A stretch of DNA of 33,655 nt, taken from contig NZ_JAHUTT010000044.1 of assembly GCF_019209865.1 (NCBI RefSeq), positions 1-33,655 on the forward strand, read 5' to 3'. A model generated the notes under the pieces. It saw only the letters and a program-made list of their open reading frames with translations, was not told the origin of the DNA and searched no databases. This stretch comes from Shewanella sp. NIFS-20-20. Its GTDB lineage: Bacteria > Pseudomonadota > Gammaproteobacteria > Enterobacterales > Shewanellaceae. A program made the position numbers and the translations under genes. Below are positions 24,427 through 33,519 of this stretch, one piece after another (the stretch's first letter is position 1; every line of letters starts with the position of its first letter).

Positions 24427-25145
24427 TATTCTGCGGTGACCTTGTTAGGCGCTCGATTGACCATATAGAGACGGAACAGCGCGATATTGACAAATAAACT
24501 CAAGAACGCGATGACGGTATCGATCAGGATTTGCGCCGGCAACCCGAGTGACACAGTCACTGAAACAATCACGCCACCCACTAAAGAGAAAGGTAAATAC
24601 AAAAACAAGATCAGCATGGTTTTCAGGGCAATGGGGCCACTAAAGCTAAAGCTAGCCTTAATGGATTCCAACGGAGTTAAGCGTTCGGTCACCACCATAA
24701 AGTTGACATAGGCTAGGCGTGAAAATAAGTAAATACTCACCGCTAACCCAATAATACCCAGGCCACCAGCAAAGGCGGTCATGATAAAGAAAGGTGCCAA
24801 AATCGCTAGCCCAGAGAAGACCCCTGCCAGTAACAGCGGTGGCACAAAACTAACACTCTGGCTCAGCACCTGCATAGTAGTAGGTTGATGACCTTCGCTA
24901 CGCCATTCCATAAACAAGGTGAGGGCCGCTATCAGCAATGAAAACACTAGCAGCAGGACCATCATGGCGACACCATGGCTGGCACCAAATGTCGGGTTTT
25001 CCATATCGGCTAAGCGGATTTCATTGCTCAACCAAACCTGGATACCGACCTGGACCAATAAGATAGGCATAGTTAGCTTGGCTAATTGCCCAAGATGATT
25101 TTTAAAGAAATAAAACGCTTCGGTTAAGATAGCGGACAAAGACAT
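24426..25145 (-). CDS. YciC-family (UPF0259) membrane protein
   Basis: From ATG 25145 (GGAAGG upstream) the product is 239 residues. It starts MSLSAILTEAFYFFKNHLGQ, the amphipathic N-terminus seen in YciC/UPF0259 proteins, followed by about six membrane helices. The frame is open to 25235, but the added 30 residues have no ribosome site. The family's function is poorly known. It is divergent from the DUF2780 gene and heads a two-gene unit with the Sel1-repeat protein. Confidence 0.7.
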   Translation of the reverse strand: MSLSAILTEAFYFFKNHLGQLAKLTMPILLVQVGIQVWLSNEIRLADMENPTFGASHGVAMMVLLLVFSLLIAALTLFMEWRSEGHQPTTMQVLSQSVSFVPPLLLAGVFSGLAILAPFFIMTAFAGGLGIIGLAVSIYLFSRLAYVNFMVVTERLTPLESIKASFSFSGPIALKTMLILFLYLPFSLVGGVIVSVTVSLGLPAQILIDTVIAFLSLFVNIALFRLYMVNRAPNKVTAE

Positions 25146-25304
25146 GCGCCCTTCCATAACAAATTCAACATAAACTGCCGCTAGGATACCCAATATCCTG
25201 CAGTAATGCACAATACAAATAATCCGTGGATACATTAAGAAATAGGTGTTATCAAATTGTTTTGCCGCTAAAATAAGGCTCTTTTTATTTAGTCTGAGGT
25301 TCCA

Positions 25305-25847
25305 ATGAGAAAATCCACCGCCATCGGCACACTGCTCATCGCTAGCTTATCTATGGCCAGCGCTCAAGCCAGTTGGTTTGATGACTTATTTGGCTCAAGC
25401 AAAAAAACAGAAACCCCAACTCAGGCCCCCGCCGCTGCCACTGCGAACACCTTCAGTGATAACGCCCTCGTCAATAGCCTGTCGTCATTGAATTTAAATC
25501 CTAGCCAAACGGAAGGGGGCATTGGCAGCATTTTACAACTTGCCAAAAGCACCTTAGGCGATGGCGAGTTTGCCAGTTTAAGTAAATCCATCCCTGGGGT
25601 TGATAGCCTGTTAGCGGCCGCCCCCGTACTAAGCGGCGACAACGGCCTCAGTGGGCTACTCGCCTCGGCGGGGGATGTGGGTAAAGGCTTACAAGGCAGC
25701 GCCATGGTGTATGACGCTTTCGAAAAATTAGGTATCCCCAAAGATATGGTGATCCCCATGATCAATGGGGTTAAGTCCTATTTAGAGTCTCAAGGTGACA
25801 CCGGCGCCATTGGCTTGCTCAATAAAGGCTTAGGTGCGCTTCTGTAA
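25305..25847 (+). CDS. DUF2780 (VcgC/VcgE-type) exported protein
   Basis: This 180-residue protein has a Sec signal (IASLSMASAQAS), an FDDLFGSSKK linker and an Ala/Thr-rich spacer. A helical C-terminal domain rich in Gly/Leu follows (GSAMVYDAFEKLGIPKDMVI), matching the DUF2780 family first noted as VcgC/VcgE in Vibrio. Function is unknown. GAGG lies 5 nt upstream of the ATG. A hairpin at 25862-25886 follows. Confidence 0.8.
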   Translation: MRKSTAIGTLLIASLSMASAQASWFDDLFGSSKKTETPTQAPAAATANTFSDNALVNSLSSLNLNPSQTEGGIGSILQLAKSTLGDGEFASLSKSIPGVDSLLAAAPVLSGDNGLSGLLASAGDVGKGLQGSAMVYDAFEKLGIPKDMVIPMINGVKSYLESQGDTGAIGLLNKGLGALL

Positions 25848-25861
25848 TCACTTGGCCTGCC

Positions 25862-25886
25862 GCGGGTGCAATGCTTGGCGCCCGCG
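25862..25886. terminator. Candidate bidirectional terminator hairpin
   Basis: GCGGGTGC and GCGCCCGC form an 8-bp stem with one G-T pair around AATGCTTG. There is no real T-tract on either strand, so termination strength is doubtful. It lies between the DUF2780 stop and the stop of the small opposite-strand ORF at 25888. Confidence 0.45.
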
Positions 25887-25887
25887 C

Positions 25888-26037
25888 TTATTGGTTCAGG
25901 CTGAATCCATACTCACCAGTGATGTATTTCACCATATGCTCAAGTTCGCCAAGCGGACATGAATCCGTTTTAATGACCGTCCCCCCTGACTTAGTCGCAA
26001 ATAAATATGCTAGGCTTCTAGTATGTATCTCAGCCAA
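25888..26037 (-). CDS. Candidate 49-residue small protein
   Basis: A minus-strand frame from TTG 26037 to TAA 25888 encodes a polar peptide whose C-terminal half has a coding-like look (IKTDSCPLGELEHMVKYITG, then EYGFSLNQ). It fills the gap between the DUF2780 gene and the TerB-like gene, and a hairpin follows its stop. No ATG or convincing Shine-Dalgarno is present, so it may instead be a remnant or start at a non-standard codon. No family recognised. Confidence 0.35.
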   Translation of the reverse strand: MAEIHTRSLAYLFATKSGGTVIKTDSCPLGELEHMVKYITGEYGFSLNQ

Positions 26038-26048
26038 TATTTATCGCT

Positions 26049-26504
26049 ATGATCTCAAAAATCAAAAAGTTTTTGCAATCACACACCCAAGCTCAAACGC
26101 CGGAGCAACAACAGCATCACCTCAATATTGCGGCTGCCAGTATGTTGTGTGAAGTGATTTTTGCCGACGAGCAAGTCAGCGACGAAGAAGCTAATTTATT
26201 GCCAAGCCTGCTAGTTTCCCTCTTAGGGTTAGCCGAACAACAGGCACAAGAATTGTCTGAGGAAGCTAAACTTAGTCGTCAAAACGCCACATCATTGTTT
26301 GAATTTACCAATGAAATCAATGATAAATTCACTCTAGAACAAAAGCAGCAATTGATTTTAGCTATGTGGAAGCTAGCCTACGCCGACGGACGTTTATGTC
26401 AATATGAAGATCAGATAGTGCGCCGCTGCGCCGATCTACTTTATCTAAAACACAGCGAGCTGATCCAACTCAGAAATCAAGCCAGAGATAGCCTTGGCGT
26501 ATAA
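26049..26504 (+). CDS. TerB-like protein
   Basis: This 151-residue helical, acidic protein has the repeated TerB (tellurite-resistance B/DjlA) pattern: LCEVIFADEQVSDEEANLLP and MWKLAYADGRLCQYEDQIVR. These align as two metal-binding-like DxxxxxxE segments. TerB domains are linked to stress and membrane-associated functions rather than to tellurite alone. It is a single gene with no other ter gene beside it. The stop is followed by a strong hairpin shared with the convergent HDOD gene. Confidence 0.82.
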   Translation: MISKIKKFLQSHTQAQTPEQQQHHLNIAAASMLCEVIFADEQVSDEEANLLPSLLVSLLGLAEQQAQELSEEAKLSRQNATSLFEFTNEINDKFTLEQKQQLILAMWKLAYADGRLCQYEDQIVRRCADLLYLKHSELIQLRNQARDSLGV

Positions 26505-26507
26505 ACA

Positions 26508-26539
26508 ATCAAGGCTTAACCTCACCATTAAGCCTTGAT
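26508..26539. terminator. Bidirectional terminator-like hairpin
   Basis: ATCAAGGCTTAA (26508-26519) pairs perfectly over 12 bp with TTAAGCCTTGAT (26528-26539) around an 8-nt loop. It sits between the convergent TerB-like (stop 26504) and HDOD (stop 26554) genes. U-rich tails come from the A/T-rich outer part of the stem. Confidence 0.75.
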
Positions 26540-26553
26540 ATGCAGATAAAACA

Positions 26554-27378
26554 TCACGCTAATAACTTACCCATTTCATAGCCTTGGCCTCGGACTGCAG
26601 TGAGGCGCTGGGCCAAGCCATCCATAGGGACTTTTAAACCAGACTTCACCATAATCCCCGCCAACCATGCCGTGCGCTCGTCATCTTCACAATCATCCCA
26701 TTCGTGACTGACTTGCTTACAAAAATACAGCAAACCCGCCAACTCAGAGTAAGGTGATGTTTTAGTTGGGTGATTTTGAAAACGAATGCCATCGACTAAT
26801 GCCGGCGGAAATTTCCAATTGTCGGCCAGTAACGAGCCAATATCGGCAGCAGAGTAACCCAAAACGGCAATTTGGCTATTCTCAACCTCGCCGCCAGCGT
26901 CGATCAATGCTTCAATCTCGTGCACAGAATCAGCCATAATGGTGGCAATGAGCAATTCACCGATATTATGCAAAATCGCGCAGGTAAAGGCGGCATCAGG
27001 CTCACTCTTAGTCGATTTCGCTACCACCTGACAACAACAAGCGACCTCAAAAGTATTGCCCCAAAACTCACCTAAATTCACCGCCTTTGATGCTGGCACC
27101 GCTCCGACCAACGCCGAGGCAATGACTAAGGTTCGAAGTTTTTGCATCCCTAAACGCACCACGGCCTCATCGAGTGAGGCCACTTCGCGGCTACTGCCAA
27201 AATACGCTGAATTTGCCATCCTAAGCACCCGCGCACTCACTATCGGCTCTTGGGCTAATTTGGAGGTTATTCCCTTAATCGTTGCCTGACTATCATTAAC
27301 AGCATCTAATAATTCGCTGATGGCCTTTGGTAAACGAGGTAATTCATCCACTCTTGATAAAAGTAGTGCTGCATCCAT
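26554..27378 (-). CDS. HDOD-domain signalling protein
   Basis: This 274-residue protein matches the HDOD domain, a variant HD phosphohydrolase fold. It starts LPRLPKAISELLDAVNDSQA and contains VSARVLRMANSAYFG, SLDEAVVRLGMQKLRTLVIA and the degenerate HD region AFTCAILHNIGELLIA. These proteins lack the full metal site and act in signalling, often with c-di-GMP or chemotaxis systems. ATG 27378 is preferred, with AAGGAG 7 nt upstream; the open frame to 27432 lacks a ribosome site. Confidence 0.88.
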   Translation of the reverse strand: MDAALLLSRVDELPRLPKAISELLDAVNDSQATIKGITSKLAQEPIVSARVLRMANSAYFGSSREVASLDEAVVRLGMQKLRTLVIASALVGAVPASKAVNLGEFWGNTFEVACCCQVVAKSTKSEPDAAFTCAILHNIGELLIATIMADSVHEIEALIDAGGEVENSQIAVLGYSAADIGSLLADNWKFPPALVDGIRFQNHPTKTSPYSELAGLLYFCKQVSHEWDDCEDDERTAWLAGIMVKSGLKVPMDGLAQRLTAVRGQGYEMGKLLA

Positions 27379-27753
27379 GACCTTTCTCCTTATGTTGTTA
27401 ATAAAAATATAGTCAACAAACCAGAGAGACACTTAGTTTTCATCAGTAAATTATTTAATTGACCTGCCACTTAGGCCAGACCGGCTTTTGTGGATTATTA
27501 CGACTCATAATGTATAGGCAATCATGGGGTTATCGGTTTGAACCGTGCTGCGCAGGCGGTCGGGTCATCCTCTCGATACTGGCGGCGACGTTAGCGGTGG
27601 TCAGCCCCAGCCTGAGCGCTTGCCCTTGCTTAAGATGACGCATTACTGTATTCGCTCGCGTGAATATATCAGCGCTCGGCGAAAAATAGTGGCGCCGCCA
27701 ATGCAAGCCGAGAGCGCCGAGGCTTAGCGTCCATGGTGGGTGAGATAAAATAG

Positions 27754-27772
27754 GCCCGAATTCATTCCGGGC
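27754..27772 (-). terminator. Terminator-like hairpin after the MerR remnant
   Basis: GCCCG-AATTCATTC-CGGGC forms a 5-bp G+C stem (extendable through a bulge). On the minus strand TATTTTAT follows. It lies about 50 bp beyond the remnant's stop and is probably its original terminator. Confidence 0.6.
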
Positions 27773-27823
27773 TTATGGCTTACGGTGGTTATCTCAAGAT
27801 CAAAAGCTCGCTCGCTTATGAGA

Positions 27824-27934
27824 TTATATTTTCCTGATACGGGCGATTTCATCGGCAGCAATGCCGAGGGACTCGAGGAATTTTTGATGTTCCTGTGGCT
27901 CCATCGCTTCAAATTTACGATGCCATGTCACTGT
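27824..27934 (-). pseudogene. MerR-family regulator, C-terminal remnant
   Basis: A 36-residue frame reads WHRKFEAMEPQEHQKFLESL and then GIAADEIARIRKI before TAA. This matches the extreme C-terminus of MerR/TipA-type regulators (EHxxFLxSLGIxxxEIxxIR). An in-frame stop lies just upstream (27935-27937), and no HTH domain is found. The gene has therefore been truncated by deletion or rearrangement before the RHS locus. Confidence 0.55.
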
Positions 27935-28338
27935 TCATAGTCCATGCAGGTCAAATAATAGACGTGTTATGGTGCGTAAAGTACGGCTTATTGTTCGGTT
28001 AATGGTTGTTAGTGACATGGTCAACAGAACCTTTCACACTTTGAGTAAAGTGCCTCACTCCCAAGGTGATACATCGGCGAATGAATAAAGAGCGAACAAC
28101 AGTCCCTACTTATGACATTGACAATATTCCGCGAGGTTGAGTCCTTGTTGCGAATAAAATACAACGTCATAAAATTTATAATGTAATGAATTTAAGCTTT
28201 TTTTATAAATTTTACCAACGTTTCTGACTGACCAATTAGATTTGTTGTATTTTTGTTATAAATTTATCACATTCTTGTCTGGCAATCGTAAATAAGTCAT
28301 ATAACCTTTCGCCAAAATTGACCAAAGGATTTGGTTTC

Positions 28339-28824
28339 ATGAACAAAAAACGAACTGCTACATATATGTTATTCGGCTTGACGAGTGTTGCGTTAACCCC
28401 GATATCTCAAGCTCAAGATTACATCAATCTCTATAAGTATGACGCGAGGGGTCGATTGGTTAGCGTGACCGATTCATCAAGCAAAGAGATTAAGTATGCT
28501 TATGATGATGCAGGAAACCGTATCGCAGCAGCAGATGAAACGCAGTCGCTTACCCTTGAACCTACTATCACCAGCTTTACCGGGCCTAGCAGTGTGCTGT
28601 CTGGCGCCTCGGTCACATTAAGCTGGACCTCAACCTCAACATCCTATTGTGGTCTATACAGCGATTCTTTCAGTTATCCCAACCTCAGTACGTCAGGTTC
28701 TAAATCGTTCAACGTTTACCAAAATACTGCCGTCACGCTAACGTGTTACAAAAATAATGTGACAGTCAGTCAAGGGAAACTGGTTAGAACAACCAGTTCG
28801 GGTGGCGGTAGACCATTAAATTAA
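28339..28824 (+). CDS. Small secreted YD-repeat protein with Ig-like domain
   Basis: From ATG 28339 (AAAGGA 9 nt upstream) the product is 161 residues. A Sec signal (LFGLTSVALTPISQAQ) is followed by two RHS/YD repeats (YKYDARGRLVSVTD and YAYDDAGNRIAAAD). A linker and an Ig-like beta domain come next (SSVLSGASVTLSWTSTS through VTLTCYKNN, with two cysteines that could pair). The full RHS gene follows after 66 bp on the same strand with no terminator between, so the two are probably one operon. It could be an adaptor or a partial RHS shell piece. It may also be the remnant of an older RHS gene, but its intact signal and frame argue for a functional product. Confidence 0.8.
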   Translation: MNKKRTATYMLFGLTSVALTPISQAQDYINLYKYDARGRLVSVTDSSSKEIKYAYDDAGNRIAAADETQSLTLEPTITSFTGPSSVLSGASVTLSWTSTSTSYCGLYSDSFSYPNLSTSGSKSFNVYQNTAVTLTCYKNNVTVSQGKLVRTTSSGGGRPLN

Positions 28825-28890
28825 CAGGGTATCTCAACGAAGATGACCTCTCGGCTAGTTAATGTATGAATAACAACAAAATTACTGAAC

Positions 28891-31800
28891 ATGATGAATA
28901 AGTTAATAAGGATATTTACAGCGTTTTGCCTACTGGTGATTAATGGTGTTTCTGCAGAAGAAATCTATCAAATTAAACCTTCACAAGTTGCACCAGATAT
29001 CAATTCGGTTGATTTATTGTCAGGGAAGTATTATCCCCAATTACCCGTATTGGGAATCCCCGCCGCCCCTAATTTGGCGCTAGAAACGCTACAACAATTT
29101 GATTCGAAAATCACAGGCACGTCATATAAAACGGGCCCCTTTGAGTTTTCCAGCACTAAGCAAGAAAATTATTCATTAACTTATGGTGGTAAAACATCAG
29201 AGTCATTTAGCTGCAAAGACAACGAGTGTACTACCCAGCCAGATATTGGCTCGCGCTTATTGGGTAATATGAGTACGCGACATTTCATTTACACACAGGG
29301 CAAGACTGGCATAAAAGTCGTTTATTCATTGCAATCTTCATTTTTTGATTATGGATCGGATGCATACAGCACTAAAGATAAAGTCGGAACTTGGTACGCG
29401 AGCAACATTTATTTCCCCGACGGTGAACATCATACATTACAGTATCAAACAGCGACACAAGCATACTCTAGTGCTGAAGGCGGGATAATTACTTATTATC
29501 GTCCTGAAAAGGTCATTAGTAATCTAGGTTACGAAATGCATTTGTCCTATCAGTCTAATAATCTGGCTACGGGGGCTTCAGGTTGGAGCAGTATCGCTTA
29601 TGCAAAAATCATTCAAAGCAGTTCACCGGCTACCATTCTAGCGGCTCAAACCTACTCGACAGGTCATCAATCAACATTAAAGGATTTGTCTAACCGAACA
29701 TGGACCTACTCAGGGTTTAACAGTGCATTAGGCGCCAATGATTATACCAATAGCTATTCGTTAACCCTTCCTGGTGACAGTAATCCAACTCTTTCGGTTA
29801 GCTCTGCAACCTTTAATTATGCAGGGGTTAGCCATAATAACTTCATTACTCACGTCATTCGAAATGGGCAAGCATACCTATATACCTACACCGCACAATC
29901 AGGAATGGGGTTCGATCCACGCAAACAGTTTAGTCACTTGACGATAACGGGGCCTGATGGGTACAACAGAGAGATTGATTATAATTTAGCCGGGGCGCCA
30001 GAACCTTATCAGCAGATAAAATCTGAAACCAACAGTTTTAATCAAACAACTTATTACACCTATGAAAACCGATCGCTTAAATCGATAACCTTCCCAGAAG
30101 GTAACCAAGAACATTATCAATATGATGCGTTAGGTAACGTGATAGAAAAACGTATCGTCGCCAAACCAGGCAGTAATGAGCCAGACATTGTAGTGAGTGC
30201 GTATTACCCTATCAATAGCTGTTATAAACTGACCTGTTATCGTCCTAGCTACACCATTGACGCAAACGGCAATCACACCGATTATACATTTGATCCACAT
30301 CATGGCGGTATGCTCACCAAAACCGAGCCCTATGGTCAAAGTGGTCAGCGCCGCCTGACCACCAACACATGGGACACCATTAACGGTTTGGCTCGACTCT
30401 CTAAAACCTCGACGTGCGGGGAGTCAGAGTGTGGCAGCCTTAAAGAGTCGGTCGTCAATTATACCTACTGGGGAAACACGGCCTTGCCGCTTACGGTAAC
30501 GCGCACGAATGGCGTAATGAGTCTCAGTGAAGTGACCCAATATAATTATGATAGTGCAGGGCGTAAAACGGAAGAAAATGGTCCATTGTCAGGCATTGCC
30601 GATGCGACATATTACCGTTATGACCTGTCAGGACGACAAACGTGGTCTATCGGTGCGGTGAACCAGCAAGGGCGCCGAGTCACGCAGCGTACCACTTACC
30701 GCTCCCAAGATGAACAAGCTAAAACGATTGAATTAGGTACATTGCCAACAGCATCATCGACCGCATTGGTTGTACAGCAGGTGGTTGAGAACGACTACAA
30801 CAGTCGTGGTTTGAAAACGGCCGTAAAAGTAAAAACGCCCACCACTATCGAGCGGTTAACCCAATACAGTTATGATGCCTCAAATCGGCTTAAGTGTGTT
30901 GCCAAGCGTATGGACCCCGCAACCTTTACCACGCCCATAAGTGATGCGTGTGCATTAGGTACCGTCAGCAGCTTTGGTGCAGATAGAATCACCTATCATC
31001 GCTATGACACACTCTCAAGACCGACCAAAACCATTTCAGGTTTCGGCACGAGTGACGCGGGTATCGATATTGAGCTCAGTTACAGTGCCAATGGTCAAGT
31101 CGACCGCCGTAAAGACGGTAATGGAAATACCACGCATTACAGCTATGACGGTATCGACAGGCTTCATCAAACCACCTTTGCCGATGACAGCTATGAACAG
31201 CAAGAGTATGACAATAACGGCAACGTGCGAACATGGCGTAAACGAGATGGCAAGGTGCATACCCATGCCTATGACGCGATAAACAATAAAATATCGACGT
31301 TAGTGCCAGCAGAAACCACACTCACCTATGAGTACGATGGCCTTGGGCGTCAATTGTATGTCCGTCGCGGCAGTGATTATGTGGGCTATACCTATGATGG
31401 TTTAGGCAGACAAGCAACCCGTAACACCAACGGTCGCACGCTAACCTACGGCTACGATAGTGCGAGTCGTCGCAATCGGCTTACCCATCCAGACGGGTTT
31501 TATGTTACCTACAGCTACGATACCTCAGGTGCACTCACCAGCATTAATGAGCTCAATAGCAAAGTGCTGGTGAACTATGTTTACGACACCTCAGGTAGAC
31601 TTGACTACCTTCAGCGCGCTAACGGAATAACCACCAATGTTGATTTTAATAACCTCAATGCGGTTAAGCATTTCGACCATGTGGGGATTAATAACGCGAG
31701 CTTTGATTACAATCCTGTTAACCAAATGACCAACAGAGTGGTCAGTCATAGCTTATTTCAAATAGCCATTCCCCGTATTGGCCGCAATGACTACACCCCG

Positions 31801-32913
31801 AACCATTTAAATCAATATACACAGATAGATAACCAACCCTTGTCTTACGACAACAACGGTAATCTGACCCAATATGACGGCTGGACGTATGCCTTTAATG
31901 GCCATAATCGCTTAACCTCAGCACTCAAAACTGGGCAAAACCTACAGCTAGGCTATGACCCAACAGGCCGTTTACACAGCTCAACCTTAAATGGCACTAA
32001 AACCCATTTTTTATATGATGGTGATGAGCTGGTCGCAGAATATAACAGCAGCGGCACATTACTCCGTCGTTATGTACATGGCATGGCGGTGGATGACCCA
32101 CTGGTAGAATATGTGGGCAGTGGCACCAATAACAGCCGTTACTTGTTAGCGAATGAACAAAGTAGCATTATTGCAGAAACCAGCAGTACAGGGAGTGTGT
32201 TAACGGTTCATCGATATGGACCGTTTGGTGAGCCACTGACCAGTAGCCCCTCGCGATTTAGGTACACAGGGCAAATCTTGCTGCCGGGTACCGAGCTTTA
32301 TTACTACAAAGCACGGATTTATCATCCAAAGCTGGGGCGTTTCCTGCAAACTGACCCAATAGGTTATGAAGATCAGATGAATCTTTATGCTTATGTGCAT
32401 AACGACCCAATCAATATGATTGATCCAACAGGCGAAACGTCTTGGCCTGTTGAAAAAAATAAGAATGGTCAAGTTGTTGTGACTAGTAAATTTGGGCCAA
32501 GAAATACTGGGATCAAGGGTGCTTCCTCTAATCACTCTGGAACAGACTTTCGGGCTGGAAATGGTGCTGACATAAAGGCAACGGAAAATGGTACAGTTGC
32601 TGCAATTGGGTCAAGTAGTAAAGGGGGGAACTATATATTGATTTCCAATGATGATGGCAGTATGAGTGGGCATGCTCACACTCAGTCTTCTCAAGGGCTA
32701 GCTGTAGGAGACTCTGTTGCTGAAGGTAGCACCATAGGCCAGTCTGATGGCTCAGGGACAGGTAATGCTCCACATCAACATTATACTTATAGAGAAGGAA
32801 CTCCAAGTAATCCAGCGACTGCGGCAACACCAAAAGTTGACCCTATGAAAACTCAATTTAAAAATATGCCCAAGAGCGAGGTCTGTGTGAAAGGGAGTGG
32901 AAACGGATGTTAA
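28891..32913 (+). CDS. Sec-exported RHS/YD-repeat protein with C-terminal M23 peptidase toxin domain
   Basis: This is a 1340-residue polymorphic toxin. Residues 1-22 are a Sec signal. Residues about 23-330 form an unassigned N-terminal domain. About 380-1130 holds many YD repeats ([30 protein letters not shown]), which build the RHS cocoon. The RHS core ends with [20 protein letters not shown] and NMIDPTGE (D1178-E1182). After this boundary comes a LytM/M23 endopeptidase: H1215-S-G-T-D1219 (HxxxD), H1261-A-H1263, and H1295-Q-H1297 (HxH). All zinc and catalytic positions are present. It lacks PAAR and VgrG-binding elements, so export by T6SS is not indicated. The tip is visibly more A+T-rich than the core. 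It overlaps the immunity candidate by 7 bp. The Shine-Dalgarno is weak. Confidence 0.9.
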   Translation: MMNKLIRIFTAFCLLVINGVSAEEIYQIKPSQVAPDINSVDLLSGKYYPQLPVLGIPAAPNLALETLQQFDSKITGTSYKTGPFEFSSTKQENYSLTYGGKTSESFSCKDNECTTQPDIGSRLLGNMSTRHFIYTQGKTGIKVVYSLQSSFFDYGSDAYSTKDKVGTWYASNIYFPDGEHHTLQYQTATQAYSSAEGGIITYYRPEKVISNLGYEMHLSYQSNNLATGASGWSSIAYAKIIQSSSPATILAAQTYSTGHQSTLKDLSNRTWTYSGFNSALGANDYTNSYSLTLPGDSNPTLSVSSATFNYAGVSHNNFITHVIRNGQAYLYTYTAQSGMGFDPRKQFSHLTITGPDGYNREIDYNLAGAPEPYQQIKSETNSFNQTTYYTYENRSLKSITFPEGNQEHYQYDALGNVIEKRIVAKPGSNEPDIVVSAYYPINSCYKLTCYRPSYTIDANGNHTDYTFDPHHGGMLTKTEPYGQSGQRRLTTNTWDTINGLARLSKTSTCGESECGSLKESVVNYTYWGNTALPLTVTRTNGVMSLSEVTQYNYDSAGRKTEENGPLSGIADATYYRYDLSGRQTWSIGAVNQQGRRVTQRTTYRSQDEQAKTIELGTLPTASSTALVVQQVVENDYNSRGLKTAVKVKTPTTIERLTQYSYDASNRLKCVAKRMDPATFTTPISDACALGTVSSFGADRITYHRYDTLSRPTKTISGFGTSDAGIDIELSYSANGQVDRRKDGNGNTTHYSYDGIDRLHQTTFADDSYEQQEYDNNGNVRTWRKRDGKVHTHAYDAINNKISTLVPAETTLTYEYDGLGRQLYVRRGSDYVGYTYDGLGRQATRNTNGRTLTYGYDSASRRNRLTHPDGFYVTYSYDTSGALTSINELNSKVLVNYVYDTSGRLDYLQRANGITTNVDFNNLNAVKHFDHVGINNASFDYNPVNQMTNRVVSHSLFQIAIPRIGRNDYTPNHLNQYTQIDNQPLSYDNNGNLTQYDGWTYAFNGHNRLTSALKTGQNLQLGYDPTGRLHSSTLNGTKTHFLYDGDELVAEYNSSGTLLRRYVHGMAVDDPLVEYVGSGTNNSRYLLANEQSSIIAETSSTGSVLTVHRYGPFGEPLTSSPSRFRYTGQILLPGTELYYYKARIYHPKLGRFLQTDPIGYEDQMNLYAYVHNDPINMIDPTGETSWPVEKNKNGQVVVTSKFGPRNTGIKGASSNHSGTDFRAGNGADIKATENGTVAAIGSSSKGGNYILISNDDGSMSGHAHTQSSQGLAVGDSVAEGSTIGQSDGSGTGNAPHQHYTYREGTPSNPATAATPKVDPMKTQFKNMPKSEVCVKGSGNGC

Positions 32914-33416
32914 GCAAAATATTCAGTATATTTTTGAGCCTGTTGACCATTGTTTTGATATTCTCATGCAATGCAAACACCTCAAACTCCAAACAAAATC
33001 TTGATGCAAAGATTTATACTTTCGTTAAAGCTTTGGTTGAAAAAGATGAAGCTAAGTTGGTAACTTATTATTTAGCTTCATCGAACACCTTTTCGAAAAA
33101 TGGCAAGCTTAATCCTGATATATATAATTTTTTATATAAATCTGGTGACAACAGCAAGCAAAAAGCTGTGAATGATATTGTCGCTATCAACGACTTTAAA
33201 ACCAAAATTATCTGGCAAAAAGCTGATGTCTTCACACTATTGATAGCCAAATCCAAAGATCTAGAAAAGTTTGAAAGCTTAAATTTTTTAGAGAACTATT
33301 GGATGATTAGTTACATTGCATGTGAGTTCATTGTTGTAGACGGTAAATTAGAGTTTTATCAGAATGTTTGTTTTGCAGAAACTGGTGGACCTTTTCCTAC
33401 AGACTATGAATTTTAA
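32907..33416 (+). CDS. Lipoprotein, candidate immunity protein to the M23 toxin
   Basis: This 169-residue protein starts with a lipoprotein signal ([15 protein letters not shown], lipobox I-F-S-C), so it should be a lipid-anchored periplasmic protein. That is the compartment where an M23 peptidoglycan hydrolase would attack. The mature part is a mixed alpha/beta domain with [20 protein letters not shown] and [20 protein letters not shown], and it may fold like small NTF2-type or cystatin-like immunity domains. The ATG lies inside the last codons of the RHS gene (7-bp overlap), the typical place for a cognate immunity gene. Its DNA is very A+T-rich. No homologue is recognised; function is inferred from position and location. 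Confidence 0.8.
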   Translation: MLSKIFSIFLSLLTIVLIFSCNANTSNSKQNLDAKIYTFVKALVEKDEAKLVTYYLASSNTFSKNGKLNPDIYNFLYKSGDNSKQKAVNDIVAINDFKTKIIWQKADVFTLLIAKSKDLEKFESLNFLENYWMISYIACEFIVVDGKLEFYQNVCFAETGGPFPTDYEF

Positions 33417-33421
33417 TATTT

Positions 33422-33453
33422 GAATCCAAAGCCTCGCTAGTCGGGGCTAGGAT
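33422..33453 (+). repeat. Stem-loop and first copy of an AATCCAAAGCC repeat
   Basis: GAATCC and GGATTC enclose AGCC and GGCT in a long imperfect stem. No T-tract follows, so it is not a clear terminator. AATCCAAAGCC recurs at 33481-33491, and both copies are followed by a GCTAG, which points to a duplication or a recombination scar behind the toxin/immunity pair. Confidence 0.5.
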
Positions 33454-33485
33454 TCAACCAAACTAGCAATATTTGCTCTCAATCC

Positions 33486-33515
33486 AAAGCCAGCGGAAGC
33501 TAGTTTTGTTTTTTT
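33486..33515 (+). terminator. Rho-independent terminator of the RHS operon
   Basis: AAAGCCAGC-GGAA-GCTAGTTTT forms a stem with one mismatch and one G-T pair, capped by a GGAA loop. A TTGTTTTTTT tract follows. Confidence 0.7.
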
Positions 33516-33519
33516 GGGT

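Larger units (their letters stand above)
27379..28338. other. About 960 bp without an intact gene; degraded DNA
   Basis: The left part (27440-27720) is fairly G+C-rich with only short broken frames that I could not assign. The middle holds a MerR-family remnant and its likely terminator (listed separately). From about 27940 to 28338 the DNA is A+T-rich and should contain the promoter of the RHS locus. A 10-bp inverted repeat pair lies at 27923-27932 and 28011-28020. Confidence 0.6.

Noticed and set aside
25421..25765. 114-codon minus-strand frame
   Set aside because: It is antisense to the DUF2780 gene, which has a signal peptide and ribosome site.
25871..26152. 93-codon plus-strand frame before the TerB-like gene
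   Set aside because: It overlaps the TerB-like start in another frame and has no family resemblance. The opposite strand here looks more coding-like.
27545..27727. 60-codon plus-strand frame in the degraded region
   Set aside because: It has low-complexity Arg/Pro/Gly composition, no ribosome site and no recognisable motif.
32200..32833. Minus-strand frames (32200-32535 and 32528-32833) opposite the RHS tip
   Set aside because: They are antisense to the RHS boundary and M23 domain, whose conserved motifs explain the sequence. I considered a hidden antitoxin here, but saw no start signal or domain.
28891..32913. T6SS-delivered RHS effector
   Set aside because: No PAAR domain, VgrG or Tap/DUF4123-type adaptor gene was seen, and the protein begins with a Sec signal, so T6SS delivery is not supported from this window.
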